64,000 nt of DNA from Henriciella litoralis (GTDB taxonomy: Bacteria; Pseudomonadota; Alphaproteobacteria; Caulobacterales; Hyphomonadaceae), in NCBI RefSeq assembly GCF_002088935.1, contig NZ_NCSS01000004.1, positions 124,001 to 188,000 of the forward strand, read 5' to 3'. The notes below the pieces were generated by a model. It saw only the letters and a program-made list of their open reading frames with translations, ran no database searches and was not told the origin of the DNA. Below, piece by piece: positions 53,278 to 60,713 of this stretch. The position numbers and the translations under genes are program-made. Position 1 is the first letter of the stretch; each line of letters opens with the position of its first letter.

Positions 53278-54426
53278 ATGGCCAGACTTATTGATTCCGG
53301 ACCCGGCTGTCCGACCCCAACCCCAATTCGCGCGAAAAGCGCCGCCGAAGCGCGCGGCCTCGTCTATGACGACGCGGTGAAAGCGGAAACCGAAGCGCTG
53401 TACCCGCTCGTGTCAGACTTTGTGACGCCGATGGAGTGGCCCGCGATTGCGCCGCTGGTGGCAGAGATCAACCGCCTCAAAAAGGCGAAGAACGCCGTCA
53501 TTCTCGCGCACAATTATATGACGCCGGACATTTTCAGCCTCGTCGGCGACTTTCGTGGCGACTCCCTGCAATTGGCGCGTGAAGCCGCGCAGGTCGATGC
53601 AGACATTATCGTCCAGGCCGGCGTGCACTTCATGGCCGAGACGTCAAAGATCCTCGCACCGGAAAAGACCGTGCTGATCCCGAGCCTTGAAGCGGGCTGC
53701 TCGCTTGCTTCTTCGATCACCGGCGCTGATGTGCGCCTGATCAAGGAACGCTATCCGGATTATCCGATCGTCACCTATGTGAACACAACGGCAGACGTGA
53801 AAGCCGAATGCCACATTACGTGCACCAGCTCCAACGCCGCTCAGGTTGTTGAAGCGGTCGCCAAGGAATGGAATTCCGACACCGTCATCCTCGTGCCGGA
53901 CCAGTATCTTGCCAAGAATGTTGCGGCTCAGACCGATATTCGCATCATCACCTGGCCGGGCGCCTGTGAGGTGCACGAACTGTTCAGCGCAGATGATGTG
54001 AACCAGCTTCGTGACGCCCATCCCGGCGTCGTCATCCTGGCCCACCCGGAATGTCCGCCAGACGTGCTCGAAGCGGCTGACTTTGCAGGATCGACCTCGG
54101 CCCTTGCCAACTACGTCAAGGATAACAGCCCCAACAAAGTTGTCCTTCTGACCGAGTGTTCGATGAGCGACAATGTCGCCGCTGAAAACCCCGGCGTGAA
54201 CTTCGTTCGCCCGTGTAATCTCTGCCCGCACATGAAGCGGATCACGCTGGAGAACATTCTCGATTGCCTGATCGAGCTGAAACACGAGGTCGAGATCGAG
54301 GAAGATGTGCGCGTGCGCGCCAAGGCTGCGATCGATGCGATGCTGGCCCTGCCGAAAACGGACAAGCCACTTGCTTTCGAAACCGGCCTCAAGCCGATGG
54401 ACATCGAGGTCATTTCTCCGGCCTGA
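53278..54426 (+). CDS. nadA: Quinolinate synthase
   Basis: A 382-residue iron-sulfur enzyme that condenses iminoaspartate with dihydroxyacetone phosphate to quinolinate in NAD synthesis. Recognised by [75 protein letters not shown] and [16 protein letters not shown]; cysteines in [14 protein letters not shown] and CNLCPHMK supply the [4Fe-4S] ligands. GGAGG lies 8 nt before ATG 53278; ATG 53242 overlaps the -10 box and is excluded. It heads the NAD operon. Full length for the longer class of NadA. Confidence 0.96.
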   Translation: MARLIDSGPGCPTPTPIRAKSAAEARGLVYDDAVKAETEALYPLVSDFVTPMEWPAIAPLVAEINRLKKAKNAVILAHNYMTPDIFSLVGDFRGDSLQLAREAAQVDADIIVQAGVHFMAETSKILAPEKTVLIPSLEAGCSLASSITGADVRLIKERYPDYPIVTYVNTTADVKAECHITCTSSNAAQVVEAVAKEWNSDTVILVPDQYLAKNVAAQTDIRIITWPGACEVHELFSADDVNQLRDAHPGVVILAHPECPPDVLEAADFAGSTSALANYVKDNSPNKVVLLTECSMSDNVAAENPGVNFVRPCNLCPHMKRITLENILDCLIELKHEVEIEEDVRVRAKAAIDAMLALPKTDKPLAFETGLKPMDIEVISPA

Positions 54427-54498
54427 TGCCTTGAAGTCGCCGTTTTGACGCGGTTTGCTGATGGCGAACCGCGTCTTTTCCAATCGGAGCCATGCCAA

Positions 54499-54957
54499 AT
54501 GCGTCTTGCCGTTGCCGCCTGCCTTGCCGCCCTCTGCCTTGCTGGCTTGCCCGCATCGGCGCAGGAAGATGACCAACGAGACTCCGGTGATATTCTGGGC
54601 AACTGGACTTTCCAGACAAAGCCATATCGCGAAGGCCGCTGCATTATGTCTGGCACAGCGCGTCTGACGCCCAATCCGGAAAAGGGCGTCTATGATTGCG
54701 AACTGACAGCCGTAGAGGTCTGTTCGATGTGGGGGCGGTCAGTTGTCCTTCAGAAATGCTCCGCACGCCGCTTCGGCAATCAGGTCTCGATCCGCTCGGA
54801 GATTGATCAATTCCTTGAGTCCAAGGAAGAAGGCCTTGTTTACGTTCCGGACAATTTTGCGTTGACGATACAGAGCGCAAAGCGGATGTACGGCTCACTG
54901 GTGTCAGCCGCTACGGCCCCGGCAGAATTTATCCGGTCTGAAGAAGGCATTTCCTGA
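54499..54957 (+). CDS. Secreted protein of the nad operon, paralogue 1
   Basis: A 152-residue exported protein with a signal peptide cleaved after ASA. Its core shares with the next gene the pattern G-x-W-x-F...C...GTARLTPNPEKG-YDCELTA-x-C, followed by a VYVPDNFALTI segment near the C-terminus; cysteines at RCIMSG, YDCELTA, VCSMW and KCSARR may form disulfides. No known family. GGAG lies about 9 nt before ATG 54499. Its stop overlaps the next start (TGATG), so the pair is translationally coupled within nadA-nadB. Confidence 0.8.
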   Translation: MRLAVAACLAALCLAGLPASAQEDDQRDSGDILGNWTFQTKPYREGRCIMSGTARLTPNPEKGVYDCELTAVEVCSMWGRSVVLQKCSARRFGNQVSIRSEIDQFLESKEEGLVYVPDNFALTIQSAKRMYGSLVSAATAPAEFIRSEEGIS

Positions 54958-55403
54958 TGCAGAGAGCTGCACACTCAATGATCGGCTTGGCCGGGTTGGC
55001 GATGGTGTTTTCAGCCGCGCACGCCCAGACGCTGCCGCCGAACATTGCAGGTCTCTGGAACTTTGAGGCCCAATTGCCGGATGTCTGCGACTTTGACGGC
55101 ACAGCCCGCCTCACCCCAACCGAAGACCCCGCCGAATTTGGTTGCGAATTGACCGCCCGCCAGTATTGCCCGGAACTCAATGTAACCTATGTCGTCGAAC
55201 AGACTTGCACTGCGTCCATCATCGAAGAAGGCGTGATCGTTCAGTCGACAATCGTGAACTTCATCGAAGGCGAACCAAGCGTGAATTATCGGCCTGACAA
55301 TTTCATCCTCACGATCACCGACCCTTCCACCATGACGGGCAAGCTTTTCGGAAGCGAAGAGTTTCCGGCTGAATGGCGACGCGCGAACGGCGCGATATCC
55401 TGA
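54957..55403 (+). CDS. Secreted protein of the nad operon, paralogue 2
   Basis: A 148-residue exported protein with signal peptide ending at AHAQ. It is a clear relative of the preceding product: LWNF, DGTARLTPTEDPAEFGCELTARQYC, and YRPDNFILTITDPSTM correspond in order to the same segments there. Cysteine positions are largely conserved (CDFDG, GCELTA, YCPE, QTCT). It starts at TGATG overlapping the previous stop and ends 22 bp before nadB. Function unknown. Confidence 0.8.
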   Translation: MQRAAHSMIGLAGLAMVFSAAHAQTLPPNIAGLWNFEAQLPDVCDFDGTARLTPTEDPAEFGCELTARQYCPELNVTYVVEQTCTASIIEEGVIVQSTIVNFIEGEPSVNYRPDNFILTITDPSTMTGKLFGSEEFPAEWRRANGAIS

Positions 55404-55425
55404 TCTTCCCCGGAGAGACGACCTG

Positions 55426-56970
55426 ATGCCCGATCCGATAAGGCTAACGGCCGATGCCCCGGCTGATGACAGCAATATCCTTATTGTGGGCGCGGGTTTA
55501 GCCGGCCTGTTCCTCGCGCTGAGACTTGCCCCTCATAAGTGTACCGTGATCGCGCCTGCCCCGCTGGGCGAGGCGGCGTCCTCGGCCTGGGCACAGGGCG
55601 GGCTTGCCGCCGCGCTAGACCCGCTCGACACTGCAGAAGCGCACGCGAAAGACACGGTGATCGCCGGGGCTGGCCTCGTCGACCCGGTCATTGCCCGGCT
55701 GATTGCCGAGGAAGGCCCGGCGCGGGTCCTCGACCTCATTGAACTTGGCGTCCCGTTTGACCGCACGCCTGAAGGCGCTTTGCAATTGTCGCTGGAGGCG
55801 GCCCATTCGCGTCCGCGTGTCGCCCGCGTGGCCGGTGACCTGGCCGGCAAAGCCATCATGGGCGCCCTGACCACCGCGGTGAATGCGGCGAGCCATATCC
55901 GCCTCATGTCACCCTATCTCGCCGTTGGCCTCCTGCAGGATGACAAAGGCTCTATTGCCGGGGTCATCACGCGTGACCGCAAAGGCCGCCTGGCTCCGCT
56001 TACAGCGCGCGAGACGATTTTCTGCACTGGCGGCTCAGGCGGACTATTCCGCGTGACAACAAACCCGCCGCAATCACGCGGCGATGCGCTCGCCATGGCG
56101 CACCGCGCTGGGGCTCTGATCGCTGATCCTGAATTTGTCCAGTTCCACCCGACCGCCATGGATGTCGGCCTGGACCCTGCCCCGCTCGCGACCGAGGCCC
56201 TTCGCGGCGAAGGTGCCATCCTGCGCGACAGCAAAGGCCGCGCCTTCATGAGCGACTATCATGAGCAGGCAGAGCTTGCCCCGCGTGACGAGGTTGCGCG
56301 CGCCATCGACAGCGAAATCAAGGCTGGACGCGGCGCCTTCCTCGACGCCTCAAAGGCGGTGGGCAAGCATTTCCCGGCGCACTTCCCAACCGTGTTCGGC
56401 GCCTGTATGGCGGCCGGTATTGACCCCCGCCGCCAGCCCATCCCAGTCGCGCCTGCCGCGCACTATCATATGGGCGGTGTCGTCGCCGACGCCTGGGGTC
56501 GCTCCACGCTTGAAGGTCTGTCCGTCTGCGGTGAATGCGCCTCCACCGGCGCGCATGGCGCCAATCGCCTCGCGTCAAACTCCCTGCTCGAAGCCGTCGT
56601 CTTTGCCGCCCGCATCGCCGAGCGCTTGCGCGACGCAGACCATGCCATGCCCGGCGCCGCTTCCGGCGAAGTGCCCACCGATCTGCCAACCGATGCCCTG
56701 CAACAGTTGCGGGTCGACATGGCCAGCAAGTGCGGTGTCATTCGCGACGGCGCGGGCCTCTCCTCGCTGCTCATCGACATTGATAGCGCCGAGGAAGAGC
56801 ACGGCCCCGCCCGCGCCCTTGATGCCGCGCGCCTGATCGCCAGCGCCGCCCTCGCCCGCAAGGAAAGCCGGGGTGGACACTTCCGCTCTGATTTCCCCGA
56901 AACTGATGAACTCGCCGCGCGCACCTTTATTCGCCGCGATGCCAAGAAACCCCTTGAGGAGGTTGCCTGA
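55426..56970 (+). CDS. nadB: L-aspartate oxidase
   Basis: A 514-residue flavoenzyme of the succinate dehydrogenase/fumarate reductase flavoprotein family that oxidises L-aspartate to iminoaspartate for NadA. FAD motif VGAGLAGLFLALRLAP, SSAWAQGGLAAAL, the His-rich substrate site (QFHPTAM, and HMGGVVAD), and GECASTGAHGANRLASNSLLE are characteristic. GGAGAG precedes the ATG. Its TGA overlaps the ATG of nadC (TGATG). Confidence 0.95.
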   Translation: MPDPIRLTADAPADDSNILIVGAGLAGLFLALRLAPHKCTVIAPAPLGEAASSAWAQGGLAAALDPLDTAEAHAKDTVIAGAGLVDPVIARLIAEEGPARVLDLIELGVPFDRTPEGALQLSLEAAHSRPRVARVAGDLAGKAIMGALTTAVNAASHIRLMSPYLAVGLLQDDKGSIAGVITRDRKGRLAPLTARETIFCTGGSGGLFRVTTNPPQSRGDALAMAHRAGALIADPEFVQFHPTAMDVGLDPAPLATEALRGEGAILRDSKGRAFMSDYHEQAELAPRDEVARAIDSEIKAGRGAFLDASKAVGKHFPAHFPTVFGACMAAGIDPRRQPIPVAPAAHYHMGGVVADAWGRSTLEGLSVCGECASTGAHGANRLASNSLLEAVVFAARIAERLRDADHAMPGAASGEVPTDLPTDALQQLRVDMASKCGVIRDGAGLSSLLIDIDSAEEEHGPARALDAARLIASAALARKESRGGHFRSDFPETDELAARTFIRRDAKKPLEEVA

Positions 56971-57821
56971 TGATCGCACCGCCCGCCCTGCCCGATCTGC
57001 TGCTTGACCCGATTGTCCGCCTTGCCCTGTCCGAAGATCTTGGCCGCGCCGGAGACCTCACCACAGACGCCACGATTGCCCCTGGCACGCGCATTGAAGC
57101 GCACATCGCTGCGCGCAAGCCCGGTCGTCTCGCCGGCATGGATGCTGCCGCCTATGCCCTGAAATTGATCGACGCATCGGTAGAGCTCGACCAGCACCTC
57201 GGCGATGGCGCAGAGCTCTCTCCCGGCAGCAAGATCGCCACCCTGTCTGGCTCAGCGCGCTCCATCCTGATGGCTGAACGCACAATGCTGAACTTCATCG
57301 GCCGCCTCTCAGGCGTTGCGACGCTGACCGCAAGGTTCGTGGCAGAGATCGCACATACGAACGCGACCATCGTCTGCACACGCAAAACCACGCCCGGCCA
57401 TCGCGCGGTCGAGAAGCGCGCCGTTCGCTGCGGCGGTGGCACCTCGCACCGCTATGGCCTCGACGACGCGATCCTGATCAAGGACAACCACATCGCCGCC
57501 TGTGGCTCGATCACCGAAGCGCTGAAGCGCGCGCACGCCTATGCCGGGCATCTGCGTATGATCGAGATCGAGGTGGATAATCTTGACCAGCTCGAGGAAG
57601 CGCTGCCACTGAAGCCGCATGCTGTCCTTCTGGATAATATGGACAATGAGACGCTGCGCCGAGCCGTTTCCATGATTGACGGCGTTTGCAAGGCCGAAGC
57701 CTCGGGCGGGGTCAATCTCGATACGGTGAAGGGGATCGCAGAAACCGGGGTCGATTATATCTCGGTGGGCGCCCTCACTCACTCTGCGTCAAACCTTGAC
57801 GTAGGCCTCGACCTGCCCTGA
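56970..57821 (+). CDS. nadC: Nicotinate-nucleotide pyrophosphorylase (quinolinate phosphoribosyltransferase)
   Basis: A 283-residue type II phosphoribosyltransferase that turns quinolinate and PRPP into nicotinate mononucleotide. Motifs are ERTMLNFIGRLSGVATLT, CTRKTTPGHRAVEKRAVRCGGGTSHRYGL, DDAILIKDNHI, IEIEVDNLDQLEEAL and EASGGVNLDTVKGIAETGVDYISVGALTHS. It completes the de novo route after NadB and NadA. Translationally coupled to nadB. Confidence 0.96.
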   Translation: MIAPPALPDLLLDPIVRLALSEDLGRAGDLTTDATIAPGTRIEAHIAARKPGRLAGMDAAAYALKLIDASVELDQHLGDGAELSPGSKIATLSGSARSILMAERTMLNFIGRLSGVATLTARFVAEIAHTNATIVCTRKTTPGHRAVEKRAVRCGGGTSHRYGLDDAILIKDNHIAACGSITEALKRAHAYAGHLRMIEIEVDNLDQLEEALPLKPHAVLLDNMDNETLRRAVSMIDGVCKAEASGGVNLDTVKGIAETGVDYISVGALTHSASNLDVGLDLP

Positions 57822-57881
57822 CTGTGCCTCTCAGGAAGCAATGCCGATCAAACGGTCATGCGAAATGGGAGAGAATGCACG

Positions 57882-58691
57882 ATGAGCAAAGCGTCAGGCC
57901 GCAAGAGCATCTTCATTACAGGCGCCGCATCCGGCATCGGCAAGGCGACGGCAAAACTGTTTGCCGACCGCAGCTGGTTTGTCGGTCTCTACGACATCAA
58001 TGAAGCCGGCCTCAAAGAGGTCGTGGATGAGATCGGCGCGGAGAACTGCATTTCGGCCAAGCTGGATGTGCGCTCCCGCGATGACTGGGCCGCTGCCATG
58101 AAAGACTTCGGCGAGGCGACAGATGGTCGGATGGACGTGTTATTCAACAATGCCGGGATCGGCCGCCATGGCTGGTTTGAAGAGATTTCCGGCGAAGACA
58201 ATGATGCGATTGTCGACATCAATGTGAAGGGCGTCATCAATGGTGTGCAGGCTGGTCTGCCACTCCTGCGCCAAACCAAAGGCTCGCGCATCGTCAACAC
58301 AGCCTCTACCGCAGGCGTATTTGGCGCGCCGAAGCTCGCCGTCTATGCAGCCACGAAGTTTGCGGTTCGCGGCCTGACCGAGGCGCTCGATATCGAATTG
58401 TCGAATATTGGCATCCGGGTCACATCGCTGATGCCGTGGTTCATCGACACGCCAATCCTCGACATGGGGGCCCAGGATGGTGCCAACGTCAAAATGAGCG
58501 ACATGATCCGCGAGTCAGGCTCTGACGTCTATCCGGTCGAGATGGCCGCCGAGCGCGCCTGGGACGCCGCCCACGGCAAGGATACGCACTACATGGTCGG
58601 CAAGATGGCAGAACGCACGCGTTTTGCGGCCCGCTTCATGCCGAACCGCCTTAAAAAGACGCTGATGAAAACGCTGGAACCGCGCGACTAG
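57882..58691 (+). CDS. Short-chain dehydrogenase/reductase
   Basis: A 269-residue classical SDR. The cofactor motif is TGAASGIGKAT (TGxxxGIG), followed by DINEAGL suggesting NAD over NADP, NNAG at about 90, catalytic Ser-Tyr-Lys in NTASTAGVF and YAATKFAVRG, and the PWFIDTPI segment after it. The substrate is unknown. ATG 57882 has GGAGAG about 9 nt upstream. It lies 60 bp after nadC and may belong to the operon; its stop overlaps the convergent methyltransferase stop in a CTAG. Confidence 0.88.
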   Translation: MSKASGRKSIFITGAASGIGKATAKLFADRSWFVGLYDINEAGLKEVVDEIGAENCISAKLDVRSRDDWAAAMKDFGEATDGRMDVLFNNAGIGRHGWFEEISGEDNDAIVDINVKGVINGVQAGLPLLRQTKGSRIVNTASTAGVFGAPKLAVYAATKFAVRGLTEALDIELSNIGIRVTSLMPWFIDTPILDMGAQDGANVKMSDMIRESGSDVYPVEMAAERAWDAAHGKDTHYMVGKMAERTRFAARFMPNRLKKTLMKTLEPRD

Positions 58692-59347
58692 TCTTTGACG
58701 CGCGCAATGGCGAGGCCGTCATGGCCCTTGATGCCGACCTGCTGGAGCACAATCGCCTCCAGTTCAGGGTGACCGGCCAGCGCCTGGTTGAAAGCCGCCG
58801 CGCCAATTGCATTCGGATCAACATTGGACGGTTTCAGAACAGCGCCTTCGCGCACGACATTATCGGCCACAATCAGGCCGCCGGGCCGTAGCAGGCGGAT
58901 GGCCTGCTTCAGATAGGCCGGGTAGCCGTCCTTATTGGCGTCGAGGAACACAAAGTCGAAAGACGGCTCAAGCGCCCGCATTTCGTCCAGCCCTTTACCC
59001 TCAACCACCTCACAGCGATCGGCGAGGCCAGCATCCTTCAGCGTCTCTCGCGCCACAGCGGCATGTGCCGGGTCGAGCTCGATGGTGATGAGTTCGCCGC
59101 CCTCCGGGATCGCACGGCCCAGCCAGACAGTCGAATAGCCGCCCAGCGTGCCGACTTCGAGAACGCGCCTGGCGCCAATCATCTTGGCCAGCAGGTAAAT
59201 CAGCTTGCCCTGGCCGGGCGAGACCTGAATGTCCGGCAGACCAGCCTTGGAGGCGCGCTCTATCGCCCTCTCAAGGACAGGATCGGCCTGCACAAAAAGA
59301 CTGTTAATGTAGGTATCGACGTCTTCGAACAGGTGTTCTGCGGACAT
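58688..59347 (-). CDS. SAM-dependent O-methyltransferase (CCoAOMT-like)
   Basis: A 219-residue class I methyltransferase of the caffeoyl-CoA/catechol O-methyltransferase type. SAM motifs: EVGTLGGYSTVWLGRAIPEGGELITIELD (I), FVFLDANKDGYPAYL (metal/substrate Asp and Asn), LLRPGGLIVADNVV. It methylates a hydroxyl on a small molecule with a divalent metal; the substrate is unknown. AAGG stands 7 nt before the ATG. It starts 10 bp after the stop of the cell-wall hydrolase on the same strand. Confidence 0.9.
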   Translation of the reverse strand: MSAEHLFEDVDTYINSLFVQADPVLERAIERASKAGLPDIQVSPGQGKLIYLLAKMIGARRVLEVGTLGGYSTVWLGRAIPEGGELITIELDPAHAAVARETLKDAGLADRCEVVEGKGLDEMRALEPSFDFVFLDANKDGYPAYLKQAIRLLRPGGLIVADNVVREGAVLKPSNVDPNAIGAAAFNQALAGHPELEAIVLQQVGIKGHDGLAIARVKD

Positions 59348-59356
59348 GAAAGGTCC

Positions 59357-60346
59357 TTATGGAGCCGGGCTGATCACACTCAGCGATTTTGCATTGAGGT
59401 CTTCGGTCTGCTCGGACGTGATGGTCATGATCGAACTATCGACCCCACCACCGGTCTCTGCTTTGGCAAGACGCGACTTCTGGGCAGCGCGGGCGCTCGC
59501 CCACTCCGCTCCACGTGGGAAGCGATAGAAAACATGCGTCCCGATCTTCGACGTTCTCACCAGACCTGAATTCCAGACCGGGTTCACATAGGTCGCGTGG
59601 TAATGGGTCGCGCCATCGGTGCGCGGCTCATCAAGATCGAGAAAGACATGAGCGGCAATCGTTTTGGCATCTTCCCATCTTTTGCCGCGAGGGGCGCGTG
59701 AAAGCGCACCATCACAGGTGAAGGTGAACTGACAACCCGTCGTCCGCGTCGCGCCCTGATAGACAACACCGCAGGCGCTGTTCGGGTAACGATGATCGCG
59801 AACACGGTTCATGATGACTTCTGCCACAGCGATCTGGCCAGGCTTGGACTCGCTGCGCGCCTCGTAATAGACCGCCTCCGCCAGACATTTCATCTGGTGG
59901 CTCATCTCTTCGGCGCGCTTGAGGTGCGCAGGATCAAAGCTCTTCATGCCAGCCAGAACAGCTGCGTCGCGCTCAAGGCCGCCATAACGCGTCATGGCAG
60001 ATTCCGGATCACGCTCGAGCGAATATTCGACGTTGCGCATCCACTCATGCTTCATGACGGCCGGGGCTAGCGGATCGGCCCGCACAGCGTCGCCGCCATC
60101 CTGGGTCTCGGCAAAGCGAATGGTCTGCTCACGGAAATCGGCTTCGGCCTCTTTCTGCGTGTTTGCGGACGAAATGGCAGGCAGCGCAAAGCTGAGGCCC
60201 AGCGCGAATGTGGACACAAGCATGGAGCGCGACACCACGGCGCGCTGCTCTGAATCGGATTTCGCCAGCCACCAACGGCCGACCCGATTCTTCAGAGACT
60301 TCTCCGCGAAGATACGCGGGGTCTGATTTTTGGTCTTGGTTGACAT
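59357..60346 (-). CDS. SleB-like cell-wall hydrolase with N-terminal membrane anchor
   Basis: A 329-residue protein with a basic N-terminus, one hydrophobic signal anchor (about 40-60) and a C-terminal SleB/Hydrolase_2 domain: CLAEAVYYEARSESKPGQIAVAEVIMNRV, CGVVYQG, CQFTFTCDG and THYHATYV. The catalytic Glu is the one in LAEAVYYEARS. It probably cleaves peptidoglycan glycan bonds. The ATG at 60346 has AGGGGG at 7 nt; the frame further upstream (to 60463) has no site. Confidence 0.88.
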   Translation of the reverse strand: MSTKTKNQTPRIFAEKSLKNRVGRWWLAKSDSEQRAVVSRSMLVSTFALGLSFALPAISSANTQKEAEADFREQTIRFAETQDGGDAVRADPLAPAVMKHEWMRNVEYSLERDPESAMTRYGGLERDAAVLAGMKSFDPAHLKRAEEMSHQMKCLAEAVYYEARSESKPGQIAVAEVIMNRVRDHRYPNSACGVVYQGATRTTGCQFTFTCDGALSRAPRGKRWEDAKTIAAHVFLDLDEPRTDGATHYHATYVNPVWNSGLVRTSKIGTHVFYRFPRGAEWASARAAQKSRLAKAETGGGVDSSIMTITSEQTEDLNAKSLSVISPAP

Positions 60347-60713
60347 ATTCTGTCCCCCTCTTTCACCGGCACTCCAACGGGCACAGCGATCAATTCGGCT
60401 CGTCTGCCCAAAGTCCGCTGCGCCGTAAATTCCGGTTTTGCTACCGGTATCGATATTAGACACGAGCCGGACATATCAACGATAAGGTCGTACTGAAGAC
60501 TTACATTTCCGTTAGGACGGGAACCATACCGGCCTGAACCAGTTCTGCAGAATCACCTGAAAATCAAAAAAATGAAGGTAAATCAGGTATAAAGGCGTTA
60601 ACGACCTAGGCTTCTGCGTGCCGTAGCACCAATAGCAGTGTTGCCCTGGCGCAACACTGCCCGTCTTCTGATTTCACGCCTCACCTGGCTTATTCAGCCA
60701 TGAATCGCCGGTT
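60347..60713. other. Intergenic region with strong hairpin, no gene
   Basis: A 367-bp gap between the cell-wall hydrolase and ppdK, both on the minus strand. It should contain the hydrolase promoter. Its most visible element is the hairpin at 60635-60660; no ORF in it has a plausible start and composition. Confidence 0.6.
60635..60660. terminator. Hairpin downstream of ppdK
   Basis: A perfect 10-bp stem GCAGTGTTGC / GCAACACTGC with loop CCTGGC, about 55 bp past the ppdK stop. There is no T-tract on either side, so it may be a factor-aided terminator or mRNA 3'-end stabiliser. Confidence 0.6.
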
